A stretch of 43,573 nucleotides of DNA from an uncultured Clostridia bacterium (GTDB lineage: Bacteria > Bacillota > Clostridia > TANB77 > CAG-508). Positions 33,609-42,618 of this stretch are shown in pieces; the first letter of the stretch is position 1; the number at the start of each line of letters is the position of its first letter. The DNA is taken from NCBI GenBank assembly GCA_934178475.1, contig CAKPQH010000012.1, positions 1-43,573 on the forward strand, in the 5' to 3' direction. A program made the translations under genes and the position numbers. A model generated the notes under the pieces. It had not been told where the DNA came from. It saw only the letters and a list, made by a program, of their open reading frames with translations, and ran no database searches.

Positions 33609-34931
33609 CTATTTTGTTGGTATCTTTATAACCACTTCTGTTCCTTTATTTACTCTACTTTTTATATCAATACTTCCTCCATTTTTATCTAATATTTCTT
33701 TTGCAATTGAAAGACCTAGTCCAGTTCCTCCAAGCTCTCTTGTTCTAGACTTGTCTACTCTATAAAACCTTTCAAATATTCTATTTAACTCTTCTTCTGG
33801 AATACCAATTCCATCATCAATTATTTTTATATAAGCATCATTATATACAAAACCTACATAAATTTTTATATTTCCATTTTGGGGAGTGTATTTTATGCTA
33901 TTTGAAAGTATATTTAAAATTACTCTTTCTATATCATCTTTATCTGCATAAACTGGCGGAACATCAGCTGTTACAAAGCAATCTACATTATGTCCTTTAT
34001 TTTTTATTTGAATTCCTAATTTGTTTTGGCATGATTTTGTAAGTTCTCCCAAATCAAATTTTTCTTTCTTTACCTTTTTTCTATTACTATCTATTCTTGA
34101 AAGTTCTAATAAATCAGTTACAAGTCTTGCCATTCTCCTGCTCTCAGAAGCAATTACTCCTAAAAAGTCTGCTTGTGTTTGTTTGTCATATTCTCCTTCA
34201 AGTAGAGTGTCAGCATACCCCATTATTGATGTGATAGGTGTTTTTAATTCATGTGATACATCTGCCACAAATTCTTTTCTCATATTATCAAGTTTTACAT
34301 GTTCAGTAATATCCTGTATAACTGCAATTACTCCCTCAGGAGTATCTTTTTCATTTCTAAATGGTGCAAATAACACTTTTACTGATTTATCATCTACATC
34401 AATTTTTTGTTCAGTAGATGTCCAATTTTCTAGATAAATGATTTTTTCCATGTTTATATTAAGGTTAAATTTTTTAAATATATCATCAAATGTATCATCT
34501 TCTGGAGAAATATTTAGTAAATTTTTTGCGGCTGGATTTATTAATGCTATTTTCCCATCAATCCCAAATGCAATTATTCCATCTGTCATATGTAGTAATA
34601 TTGTTTTTATTTCTATTTCTTCTGCTGTTTCTTTTTTTTGTGCTGTTTCCAATAATTTGTTTATTGGATAAATGTACATTTTTGAAAGATATACTGATAT
34701 AATTATAGAAGTTACTGCAAATAAAGCTATTGAACCTACTAATGTCATATTTACTTTATTTTTAAGTAATTGTATATTTTCATTTATTTCTGAAATATCA
34801 CTTAATGTGCCATCATTAATTCTAGTAGATAAATTGGTTAATTCACCATGAAATACAAAACATAGAGTACCAACAATTATTATCTCTATAATAAATATTA
34901 ACAATATTACTTTTAACGGTCTTTGTTTCAA
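33609..34931 (-). CDS. Membrane sensor histidine kinase (PhoR/WalK-like)
   Basis: 440 residues. Two membrane helices (about 8-28 and 64-84) flank a short extracellular loop of about 35 residues; a PAS domain follows (about 105-215), then HisKA with DVSHELKTPITS (phospho-acceptor His227) and the ATPase domain with LNILSNSIKYTP, DDGIGIP and GGTGLGLSIAK. Autophosphorylates and passes phosphate to a response regulator. None is adjacent, so it is an orphan in this window. It begins 11 bases after murG, in the same transcript as four peptidoglycan genes, suggesting envelope sensing. The small extracellular loop suggests that sensing is by the membrane or PAS part. Confidence 0.92.
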   Translation of the reverse strand: MKQRPLKVILLIFIIEIIIVGTLCFVFHGELTNLSTRINDGTLSDISEINENIQLLKNKVNMTLVGSIALFAVTSIIISVYLSKMYIYPINKLLETAQKKETAEEIEIKTILLHMTDGIIAFGIDGKIALINPAAKNLLNISPEDDTFDDIFKKFNLNINMEKIIYLENWTSTEQKIDVDDKSVKVLFAPFRNEKDTPEGVIAVIQDITEHVKLDNMRKEFVADVSHELKTPITSIMGYADTLLEGEYDKQTQADFLGVIASESRRMARLVTDLLELSRIDSNRKKVKKEKFDLGELTKSCQNKLGIQIKNKGHNVDCFVTADVPPVYADKDDIERVILNILSNSIKYTPQNGNIKIYVGFVYNDAYIKIIDDGIGIPEEELNRIFERFYRVDKSRTRELGGTGLGLSIAKEILDKNGGSIDIKSRVNKGTEVVIKIPTK

Positions 34932-34942
34932 AATCTTCCTCC

Positions 34943-36055
34943 TTAAATTAGCTTTTTAATCTCTTTATATATTTTATCTTCAACATCTTTTGTAGCTATT
35001 TTTAAAGCTGATTTTCCCATTTTTTCCATATTTTCTTTATTTAGCACAATATCTTCTATTGTATTATTTAATAAATTTCCATTTAATTCATTATTTATAA
35101 GTATCTTTGCAGCTCCTATATTTTCTAGTACCTTAGCGTTGTACATTTGATGGTCATTGCTTACATTAGGAAGTGGAATTAATATTGATGGTTTTCCTAA
35201 ATTTGATATTTCTGTTATTGTCATAGCTCCGCTTCTCGCAACTATAACATCAGCAATGTTTTCAACTTCTTCCATATTATATATATATGGTATTATTTTA
35301 ATATTTTCTATTCTAGATATAGAAATATTTTTATTTTCTAATTCTCCTTTTATGATATCATATTGTTTTGGTCCTGTTGCCCATATTATTTGATAATCTT
35401 TATTTGATTTTTCTTCTATTATTTGTAATATTGCTTCATTAATCTTTTGTGCCCCTTGACTTCCGCCAAATATTAATACAATTGGCTTTGTTTCTGTAAG
35501 TCCCATTTTCTTTATTATTTCTGCTTTTTCATTTATTGAATAATTTTGTTTTTTTACTTTTACTGGCGTCCCAGTATATACAACATTTTTACAATTTGTT
35601 ATTCTTTTTTCTGCATCTTTAAAAGATACTAAAATAGTATTTGCTTTTTTTGCAAGCATTTTTACAGCTTTTCCTGGAAAAGCATTACTCTCATGTAATA
35701 TAATTGGTACATTATTTTTCTTAGCTGCCATACAAACTGCCCCACATATATATCCACCTGTTCCAATCACTATATCAGGTTTAAATTCTTTTATTATTTT
35801 ATTAGCTTCTCCTATCCCTCTAAATGTTTTATACATTTTCTTTATATTATCTATAGATATTTTTTTACTTAATCCATAAGCATCTATGGTTTTTAATTCA
35901 TATCCGGCACGAGGAACCAAATCATTTTCTAATCCTCTTGTAGTTCCAATAAAAATAATTTTTGAGTCTTTTTCTTCTTGTTTTATTTTATTAGCTATTG
36001 CTATTCCCGGATTTATATGTCCTCCTGTTCCAGCAGCTGCAATTATTACTCTCAT
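34943..36055 (-). CDS. murG: UDP-GlcNAc:undecaprenyl-PP-MurNAc-pentapeptide GlcNAc transferase MurG
   Basis: 370 residues, GT28/GT-B fold. The N-terminal loop GTGGHINPGIAIA, GTGGYICGAV, HESNAFPGKAVK (lipid I side), FGGSQGAQKIN and the donor site ARSGAMTITEISNLGKPSILIPLPN are all present. It makes lipid II from lipid I on the inner face of the membrane. It starts 12 bases after ftsW. Length and motifs are normal. Confidence 0.96.
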   Translation of the reverse strand: MRVIIAAAGTGGHINPGIAIANKIKQEEKDSKIIFIGTTRGLENDLVPRAGYELKTIDAYGLSKKISIDNIKKMYKTFRGIGEANKIIKEFKPDIVIGTGGYICGAVCMAAKKNNVPIILHESNAFPGKAVKMLAKKANTILVSFKDAEKRITNCKNVVYTGTPVKVKKQNYSINEKAEIIKKMGLTETKPIVLIFGGSQGAQKINEAILQIIEEKSNKDYQIIWATGPKQYDIIKGELENKNISISRIENIKIIPYIYNMEEVENIADVIVARSGAMTITEISNLGKPSILIPLPNVSNDHQMYNAKVLENIGAAKILINNELNGNLLNNTIEDIVLNKENMEKMGKSALKIATKDVEDKIYKEIKKLI

Positions 36056-36067
36056 ATGTTATTTCTC

Positions 36068-37216
36068 CTATCTATCAAATTCTATTCGTTTGTGTTTCCG
36101 GCTTTTGAAATATTCAGCATGACTCCGCATTTCACAAAGAAGTATAAACAATGCCGTTCCTCCATAGCTAAAAAATGGTAGTGGCATTCCTGTAGCAGGC
36201 ATTGAAGATGTAACAACTGCGATATTTACAATAACTTGTATTGTAATTAAAGTTGTAATACCAACTGCCATTAATCCTCCAAACATATCTGGTGCCTTCA
36301 TTGCTACTAATATCCCTCTCCATATTAATACTGCAAATAGTACAATTACCATTACACATCCAATAAAACCTAATTCTTCAGCTATTACTGAAAAAATAAA
36401 GTCATTTTGTGGTTCTGGCAAATACAGATATTTTTGTTTGCTTTGACCAAGTCCAGCACCAAATAAGCCACCTGAACCTATTGCATATAAACTTTGAATT
36501 ACTTGCCATCCTTTTCCTAATTCATCTTCCCAAGGATCTAAAAATGTAGTTATTCTTTTCAACGCATGTGGTAATTTATAAACTATATATATCAATGCTG
36601 GTATTCCTACAATTGTGCCAGGAACAATTATCTCATACAATTTGCATCCAGCTAAAATCATCATAATTGTACATATACCAATAATTACAATTGAAGAACT
36701 TAAATGAGGTTCTAATAGTAATAGGACTATTATAGGAATTAAATATGCTAAATGTTTAACCCAACCTTTCCAGAAATTTCCTAGTTCATCTTTATCTCTT
36801 GTAAGTACTGCTGCATATAACAATATCATTAAAAATTTAACAATTTCAGATGGTTGGAATGAAAGAGTTTTAGTTATAAAAATCCATCTTCTAGCGCCAT
36901 TTAATTTAGTACCAATGACCAATACTAAAGCAAGTATTACTATTGAAAAAATATACCCTAACTTATAAAATTTTCTATACACTCTATAGTCAATATTAGA
37001 GATAACATACATTGCAAATAATCCTACAACTGCAAATACACCTTGTTTTACAAAATATTTATAACTACTACTTCCTTCTGAAATAGCAGTTGGAGAACTA
37101 GCAGAAAGAACCATTATTAGTCCTAAAGCTAGAAGCAATAAAATAACTATTAATAAAGTATAATCAATGCTATTGCTATTAAAACTTTTTAATTTTAGTT
37201 TTTTACTCTTTCCCAC
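36068..37216 (-). CDS. ftsW: SEDS-family peptidoglycan glycosyltransferase FtsW/SpoVE
   Basis: 382 residues with about ten membrane helices. SEDS signatures include LSFQPSEIVKF, LLLEPHLSSSIVIIGI, LYAIGSGGLFGAGLGQSKQK, PQNDFIFSVIAEELGFIG and MPLPFFSYGGTALF. SEDS proteins polymerise glycan strands with a class B PBP. Position between mraY and murG points to FtsW, the division enzyme, or SpoVE, the spore cortex paralogue; sequence alone does not separate them. The gene begins 28 bases after mraY. Confidence 0.93.
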   Translation of the reverse strand: MGKSKKLKLKSFNSNSIDYTLLIVILLLLALGLIMVLSASSPTAISEGSSSYKYFVKQGVFAVVGLFAMYVISNIDYRVYRKFYKLGYIFSIVILALVLVIGTKLNGARRWIFITKTLSFQPSEIVKFLMILLYAAVLTRDKDELGNFWKGWVKHLAYLIPIIVLLLLEPHLSSSIVIIGICTIMMILAGCKLYEIIVPGTIVGIPALIYIVYKLPHALKRITTFLDPWEDELGKGWQVIQSLYAIGSGGLFGAGLGQSKQKYLYLPEPQNDFIFSVIAEELGFIGCVMVIVLFAVLIWRGILVAMKAPDMFGGLMAVGITTLITIQVIVNIAVVTSSMPATGMPLPFFSYGGTALFILLCEMRSHAEYFKSRKHKRIEFDR

Positions 37217-37244
37217 TTATTTTTCTCCTTTCTTAATTCTTTTG

Positions 37245-38225
37245 TTAAACACTTAATACTCCCACAATTGAAACTAACAATGTTATTATTGAAAACACCC
37301 TTACTACTTTATTTTCATTCCATCCGGAAAGTTCAAAATGATGATGAAGTGGTGCCATTTTAAATATTCTATTTCCCGTTTTCTTAAAGTACATTACTTG
37401 TATTATTACAGATAATGTTTCTAGTATTGGAATTAATGCTATTATTAATAATAGTAATGGCATTTTTAAATATAATGCTAATCCTGATATTACTCCTCCT
37501 AGAAATAATGAACCTGTATCTCCCATAAATACTTTTGCAGGATAAAGATTAAATATTAAAAATCCTAATATTGCACCTATTGATATGCTTCCAAATAAAG
37601 TTACTTCTGGAACTTTATTTAAAATCGCTATTACAGTTAAGCATGTGATAATTATAGTACATACACTTGAAGATAATCCGTCAATTCCATCTGTTAAATT
37701 TACTGCATTAGTTGTTGCAAGTATTACTATTATTGCAAATGGAATGTATATGTATATTGGCATATATAAATAAGTTTTTATAAAAGGTATATATGTCTCT
37801 GTTCCATTATTAATATCTTTTACTATAAATAATGTATATGCTACAGATATAATTAAAAGTCCTAACATTTTATACATTGGTTTTAGACCAACTGTATTTT
37901 TTAATACTAATTTTTTATAATCATCAACAAATCCAACAATTCCAAATCCTACTGTTAAAAATAATAATGGTAAAATATTATGTATTAATTCTTCTTTTCC
38001 ATTTATACTGCAATAAACATATGCTCCAATAACACTTATGATTATTGAAATCATAAAGATTATTCCTCCCATTGTAGGAGTTCCTTGTTTCTGTAAATGT
38101 GATTTTGGTCCATCATCTCTTTCTATTTGACCTATTTTTATTTTTTTTAATATTGGGATTATTATTATAGCTAATACTATTGTACAGAAAAATGTTATAA
38201 GTAACATTTTTGTTTGAAAATTCAA
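37245..38225 (-). CDS. mraY: Phospho-N-acetylmuramoyl-pentapeptide transferase MraY
   Basis: 326 residues, about ten membrane helices. Motifs: DDGPKSHLQKQGTPTMGG near the N-terminus, GFVDDYKKLV with the Asp pair, NAVNLTDGIDGLSSSV, GDTGSLFLGG and the HHHFELSGW loop. It transfers phospho-MurNAc-pentapeptide to undecaprenyl phosphate, giving lipid I. Six bases separate it from murE, and ftsW follows directly; murD, which usually lies here, is absent. Confidence 0.97.
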   Translation of the reverse strand: MNFQTKMLLITFFCTIVLAIIIIPILKKIKIGQIERDDGPKSHLQKQGTPTMGGIIFMISIIISVIGAYVYCSINGKEELIHNILPLLFLTVGFGIVGFVDDYKKLVLKNTVGLKPMYKMLGLLIISVAYTLFIVKDINNGTETYIPFIKTYLYMPIYIYIPFAIIVILATTNAVNLTDGIDGLSSSVCTIIITCLTVIAILNKVPEVTLFGSISIGAILGFLIFNLYPAKVFMGDTGSLFLGGVISGLALYLKMPLLLLIIALIPILETLSVIIQVMYFKKTGNRIFKMAPLHHHFELSGWNENKVVRVFSIITLLVSIVGVLSV

Positions 38226-38231
38226 TTTACT

Positions 38232-39713
38232 CTACCCCTTTTTATTCATATTTTCGATTATTTCTTTAACGATTATTCTTTCATCAAAAGGATGCTTTAC
38301 TCCATTTATCTCTTGATAAGGTTCATGTCCTTTTCCAGCTAAAACTATAATGTCACCTTTTCTTGCCATTTTTATTGCTTTAGCTATAGCTTCTCTTCTA
38401 TCAACAATAACTTCATATTTTCCTTTTGTTTTCTTTATTCCTTCTTCTATTTGATTTACAATATCTTCTGGCTTTTCTGTTCTTGGATTATCAGACGTAA
38501 TTATTGTATAATCTGCTGTCTTTCCAGATATTTCACCCATTATAGGACGTTTTCTGGTATCTCTATCTCCTCCACATCCAAATACAGAAATTACTTTTCC
38601 TCTTGTATAACTTTTTACTGCATTTAATATATTTTGTAAGCTTTCTGGTGAATGTGCATAATCTATCATAATTGGTATCTCTAATTTATTATCTACCATT
38701 TCAGATCTTCCTGGAACTTTAATGTTTAAAAGTGCTTCTTTTATTATTTCTGGTTCAATTCCTATTTTTTTACAAATACATATTGCTGCTAATGAGTTAT
38801 ATACTGTAAATCTTCCTGGTATATCAATTTTTATACGTTCATTTCTATCTGATATCTTTGCTTTATAATCGACATATGAATTTGTTATTGTTATATCTTT
38901 TGCTAAAAATTTACCATAGTTATCTATTCCATATCCTATAATATCACTTTCTGGGAACATTCCTGGAATTTTAGATCCATATAAATCATCTATATTTACA
39001 AAACCTGTTTTGCACATTTTAAATAATTTTAGCTTTGATTCAAAATAATCTTTCATATCTGGATGTTCTTTCTCGCTTATGTGATCTTCTGAAAGGTTTG
39101 TAAACACTACATAGTTAAATTCACATCCATCTACTCTATGTAATTTTAAACTTTGAGATGATACTTCCATTACAACATATTCTACTTTTTCTTCTACCAT
39201 TTTTGCAAATATTCTTTGAAGTTCTAGACTTTCTGGAGTTGTTCTATCAGAATCCCCCATATTTTTTCCATTTATATATGTTGCAATTGTTCCTATAAGT
39301 CCTACTTTTTTTCCTGCTTTTTCTAATATTTCTTTTATCATAAATGTTGTTGTTGTTTTTCCTTTTGTTCCAGTAACTCCTATTAAAGTAAACTTACTTG
39401 ATGGTTTTTTATAGAAATTATTTGCTGCTATAGCTAATAATTCTCTATTATTTTTAGACATTATAATTGTGATGTTATCTGGTATTTTATATTTTTTTAA
39501 ATCGCAATCAGCTTCTACAACTATTGCTATAGCACCATTTTCTATTGCTTGATTAATAAATTCATGTCCATCTACACTAAATCCTTTTATTGCTATAAAC
39601 ATATAACCTTTTTTTACATTTTTAGAATTACTTTCTATTCCTTCAATTTCTAAGTCTAGATTTCCTTTTGCTTTTAATCCTTCTAACCCTTGTAAAATAT
39701 TTTTTAATTTCAT
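38232..39713 (-). CDS. murE: UDP-MurNAc-tripeptide synthetase MurE (meso-DAP type)
   Basis: 493 residues from the ATG at 39713, which has GGAGG nine bases upstream; the ATG four codons earlier contains that site and is unlikely. Mur ligase order is clear: N-terminal UDP-binding domain, P-loop GVTGTKGKTTTT near 115, and C-terminal domain with FGCGGDRDTRKRPIM and SDNPRTEKP. The DNPR motif is the accepted marker for meso-diaminopimelate, not lysine, so the cell wall should be mDAP type. First gene of the mur operon. Confidence 0.96.
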   Translation of the reverse strand: MKLKNILQGLEGLKAKGNLDLEIEGIESNSKNVKKGYMFIAIKGFSVDGHEFINQAIENGAIAIVVEADCDLKKYKIPDNITIIMSKNNRELLAIAANNFYKKPSSKFTLIGVTGTKGKTTTTFMIKEILEKAGKKVGLIGTIATYINGKNMGDSDRTTPESLELQRIFAKMVEEKVEYVVMEVSSQSLKLHRVDGCEFNYVVFTNLSEDHISEKEHPDMKDYFESKLKLFKMCKTGFVNIDDLYGSKIPGMFPESDIIGYGIDNYGKFLAKDITITNSYVDYKAKISDRNERIKIDIPGRFTVYNSLAAICICKKIGIEPEIIKEALLNIKVPGRSEMVDNKLEIPIMIDYAHSPESLQNILNAVKSYTRGKVISVFGCGGDRDTRKRPIMGEISGKTADYTIITSDNPRTEKPEDIVNQIEEGIKKTKGKYEVIVDRREAIAKAIKMARKGDIIVLAGKGHEPYQEINGVKHPFDERIIVKEIIENMNKKG

Positions 39714-39797
39714 TTTTTCCTCCATTTCATGGCAATAAGCCCAAATGTATAAATTTTAAGTAAAAACTAAATTATTAGCTCAAACTTATACAGAGTA

Positions 39798-39826
39798 ATT
39801 ATATACTAAAATTTTTATTTTGTATA
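39798..39826 (-). promoter_or_regulatory. Likely promoter of the murE operon
   Basis: Minus strand TATACA (39821-39826), 17 bases, TATAAT (39798-39803). Perfect -10, weak -35. About 85 bases upstream of murE. Confidence 0.5.
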
Positions 39827-39881
39827 GGAATTTTCAATTTTTTTTATGTTTCTTTACTATTTTATTCTATATGTATATAAA

Positions 39882-39919
39882 AAAATAACCAAACTTTTTA
39901 TAAAAGTCTTGGTTATTTT
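39882..39919 (-). terminator. Terminator of the nucleosidase gene
   Basis: AAAATAACCAA (39882-39892) and TTGGTTATTTT (39909-39919), an 11-bp stem immediately after the mtnN stop, with a T-rich continuation on the minus strand. Confidence 0.75.
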
Positions 39920-39925
39920 CTTATA

Positions 39926-40624
39926 TTATATTTCTTTTACTAGTTCTTCTAAAATATCAGCACATCTTTTTGCAGCAAAAGATATATACTTTTTAAAATC
40001 CATTGCATTATTACCATTTGGAGAATCTGATATACTTCTTATAACTAAAAATGGTATTTTATCTAATAAACAAACTTGTGCTATTGCTGCACTTTCCATT
40101 TCTACACATTCAGCATTAAAATTTTCCCTTACTTCTTTTGCTATATTCTTATCTGTACAGAACATATCTGCTGTTGCAATTGTTCCTATAACTGTTTTAT
40201 AATTTTTATTTTCGATTCTTTTTATTACATTTTTACATTTATCTACTAGTTCCTCTGTTGCTTTAATTCTTGTTCCTATTCCTGATACATATCCTTTTTC
40301 ATGTCCTGCTGCTGTAACATCAAAATCATATTGTACAAAGTCTTTTCCTATTACTATGTCTGTAATATCTAACTCTTTATTTATTCCTCCAGCAGACCCA
40401 ACATTTATTAGCGTTTTTATTTCATAATTATCTATTATTATCTGTGTTGTTCTAGCAGCATTTACTTTCCCAATTCCTGCTTCAGTTAATATACATTCTT
40501 TGTCCTTTATTTTTCCTTCAAATATAGTTAAATTATATATTTTTTTTTCTCTAACTTCTTTCATTATATTTCTTATTGCCATTATTTCTGTATTTTCTGC
40601 TGCTATTATTGCAATCTTGCTCAT
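39926..40624 (-). CDS. mtnN: 5'-methylthioadenosine/S-adenosylhomocysteine nucleosidase
   Basis: 232 residues, the normal size. It starts MSKIAIIAAENTEIMAI with the conserved acidic residue near 13. It also has NVGSAGGI, the purine-site block NAECVEMESAAIAQVC, and IRSISDSPNG with the catalytic Asp. The enzyme cleaves adenine from methylthioadenosine and S-adenosylhomocysteine in the methyl cycle and in LuxS/AI-2 precursor formation. It sits 58 bases downstream of the sixth pilin-like gene, with no obvious functional link. Confidence 0.96.
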   Translation of the reverse strand: MSKIAIIAAENTEIMAIRNIMKEVREKKIYNLTIFEGKIKDKECILTEAGIGKVNAARTTQIIIDNYEIKTLINVGSAGGINKELDITDIVIGKDFVQYDFDVTAAGHEKGYVSGIGTRIKATEELVDKCKNVIKRIENKNYKTVIGTIATADMFCTDKNIAKEVRENFNAECVEMESAAIAQVCLLDKIPFLVIRSISDSPNGNNAMDFKKYISFAAKRCADILEELVKEI

Positions 40625-40682
40625 ATTTTTCTCCTTCTTATTTAGCTTTTAATTGATTTATTGCCTTACTTTATATTTATTT

Positions 40683-41999
40683 TTAGTTTATGTCATATGA
40701 AACAATTTCATTATTTTCATTTTTTTTAGGTGTAAATGTAACATCTTTTTCTAATGAAACTACTGGACGAAGTCCATATTCAAAGCTATATGGAGAATTT
40801 CCTGACATAAAAAAGCTTGACAAATCAACTTTTGAACTTTCTATATGATATAATCCCCAACCTGCTGTACAATTGTCTGTATATACAAATGACGATCCAA
40901 GCCAATATGGCGCACTGTCAGTAGAATTGATTATCAATTTTTCAATCTCATTTGTTTCACTTCTACCAGATATTTCATACGTATACCATTTACCTTCCAC
41001 TATTGTTGATTGTCCTTTATTTAATGATATCCATTTGTTCTCATCTTTTTTAAAAAATGTAAATGCCGTATATATATATTCTGGCTTTTTAAAATTGTTA
41101 TCCCATTCATTTTTATACCATACATTTCCGTCCTCTTCATTTAATTTGTATTCCCATTTCCATCCATATCCAAATCCGCTTGATTCTTCTGGTTTAAAAC
41201 CTGTTATTTTATTTATATTTTCCACTTTTATACTTGTTGCTGATTTTGCACCTTTTCCATATCCATATATACTACATAATTTATCTACTTCACCATTTGC
41301 ATATAAAACTGCATTCTGTCCATCAGTACATCCACTCTCTTCGCTTTCATTTCCTCCTATAGCTAGTTTTTGTATATTTCCATCTTTATCTTTTACGTTT
41401 GTTGTTGGCATTATTAAAATGTTTCCATCATCATCCGTTCCCAAAACTTTCCATTGTAGTTTTTGTTTATCATTATTCTCTATTGTATATGTCTGATTTT
41501 TTTGACCATTTTGTTCTTTTTTTGATTCTATAGTTAATTTTGTGCTTTGAACTCCTGTAAATGGATCATAATTTATTGTTGTTCCCAATGGTATTGATAC
41601 TTTTCCATTTGTCACATTTGTACCATTTATATACCAATCTGTGCCTTCTGATTTTGAAATTCCATTTTCAGTTATTTTATATGTCTTATCATCTATAGTT
41701 ATTTCAGCAGGTAAACTTTCTATTTTTTCTTCTATTCCTATTAATTCAAGTTCTTTATTTAAAATTTCTAAATCTACTTTAGCGTTTTCATTTGCCATTG
41801 CTGTTTGCAAAGCTAATTTTATTTTTTCTTCTTTTGTTGCTATCTTTTGTTTTTCTTTTGCACTTATAGCTTTTGATAAAATTCCATCTTGACTTGTTAT
41901 CATATTTATTGATATACCTGCTAGAATTAATAATACTATTATTGTTATTATTAATGCTATCAACGTAATTCCTCTTTTTTCCTTTAATTTGTTAATCAA
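40683..41999 (-). CDS. Pilin-like secreted protein with C-terminal 'GLRPVVSL' domain
   Basis: 438 residues. The start codon is TTG at 41999, chosen because GGAGGAG is about eight bases upstream and no ATG precedes the leader. MINKLKEKRG/ITLIALIITIIVLLI is a prepilin-type signal with Ala at +5, followed by the family MITSQDGIL helix and a Lys-rich coiled segment. The ectodomain (about 125-438) includes QKLQWKVLGTDDDGNILI and closes with SPYSFEYGLRPVVSLEKDV, a domain type often seen on clostridial surface proteins (I recall DUF6273 for similar sequences, not verified). Some lectin-fold likeness to the 588-residue protein is possible but it lacks the RGG/NAGVF pattern. Function unknown. Confidence 0.75.
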   Translation of the reverse strand: MINKLKEKRGITLIALIITIIVLLILAGISINMITSQDGILSKAISAKEKQKIATKEEKIKLALQTAMANENAKVDLEILNKELELIGIEEKIESLPAEITIDDKTYKITENGISKSEGTDWYINGTNVTNGKVSIPLGTTINYDPFTGVQSTKLTIESKKEQNGQKNQTYTIENNDKQKLQWKVLGTDDDGNILIMPTTNVKDKDGNIQKLAIGGNESEESGCTDGQNAVLYANGEVDKLCSIYGYGKGAKSATSIKVENINKITGFKPEESSGFGYGWKWEYKLNEEDGNVWYKNEWDNNFKKPEYIYTAFTFFKKDENKWISLNKGQSTIVEGKWYTYEISGRSETNEIEKLIINSTDSAPYWLGSSFVYTDNCTAGWGLYHIESSKVDLSSFFMSGNSPYSFEYGLRPVVSLEKDVTFTPKKNENNEIVSYDIN

Positions 42000-42034
42000 A
42001 TTTTTCTCCTCCTCTGTTTATTTTACTAAATTAG

Positions 42035-42063
42035 TTTATAACTCATATTTTAATTTTTGTCAA
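42035..42063 (-). promoter_or_regulatory. Promoter of the GLRPVVSL pilin-like gene
   Basis: Minus strand TTGACA (42058-42063), 17 bases, TATAAA (42035-42040), about 35 bases before the TTG start. A near-consensus housekeeping promoter, different from the element shared by the other two large pilin-like genes. Confidence 0.85.
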
Positions 42064-42100
42064 GATTTACTTTCTCTTTTAAATCTTCCCTTAAATATAA

Positions 42101-42150
42101 AAATAAATTCCAATCATTAAACAAATCTGATTAATAATTGGAATTTATTT
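42101..42150 (-). terminator. Terminator of the rplJ-rplL operon
   Basis: A perfect 14-bp stem (42101-42114 with 42137-42150) and a 22-base loop, 35 bases past the rplL stop. The stem is AT-rich and the T run short, but position supports termination. Confidence 0.65.
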
Positions 42151-42184
42151 TAAATATTTTATTATTTTTATATAATTTTATGAA

Positions 42185-42550
42185 TTATTGTAATTCAATT
42201 TCAGCTCCAACTTCTTCAAGTTTAGCTTTTAATTCTTCAGCTTCAGCTTTAGCTACACCTTCTTTTAATGTTTTAGGTGCTCCATCAACTAAATCTTTAG
42301 CTTCTTTTAATCCTAATCCTAAAGCGTTTTTAACTGCTGTTATAACTTTAATTTTTTGATCTCCTGCAGCTTTTAATACTACATTAAATGAAGATTTTTC
42401 TTCAGCAGCTCCTGCTACTGCTCCACCAGCTACTGGTGCTGCAGCTGCTACTGCAGATACTCCAAATTCTTCTTCTATAGCTTTTACTAAATCAGCTAAT
42501 TCTACAACTGTCATTTTTTTGATTTCTTCAATCATTTCTTCTTTATTCAT
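42185..42550 (-). CDS. rplL: 50S ribosomal protein L7/L12
   Basis: 121 residues: N-terminal dimerisation domain (MNKEEMIEEIKKMTVVELADLVKAIEEEFGV), Ala/Gly hinge (AAAAPVAGGAVAGAA), and a C-terminal factor-binding domain with KIKVITAVKNALGLGLKEAKDLVDGAPKTLKEG. It forms the ribosomal stalk with L10. It lies 68 bases after rplJ, a gap that contains the small dyad GTGATT-A-AATCAC at 42599-42611 and an AGGAGG ribosome site. Confidence 0.98.
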   Translation of the reverse strand: MNKEEMIEEIKKMTVVELADLVKAIEEEFGVSAVAAAAPVAGGAVAGAAEEKSSFNVVLKAAGDQKIKVITAVKNALGLGLKEAKDLVDGAPKTLKEGVAKAEAEELKAKLEEVGAEIELQ

Positions 42551-42618
42551 TTTAAAATCCTCCTAATAATTTTTTATTTTTATATCTAAATTTTATTTGT
42601 GATTAAATCACTATTTAA

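Noticed and set aside
40873..41496. Open frame of 207 codons on the plus strand
   Set aside because: It lies fully antisense to the GLRPVVSL pilin-like gene, has no ribosome site, and its Ser/Pro/Phe-rich content is typical of an antisense shadow in AT-rich DNA.
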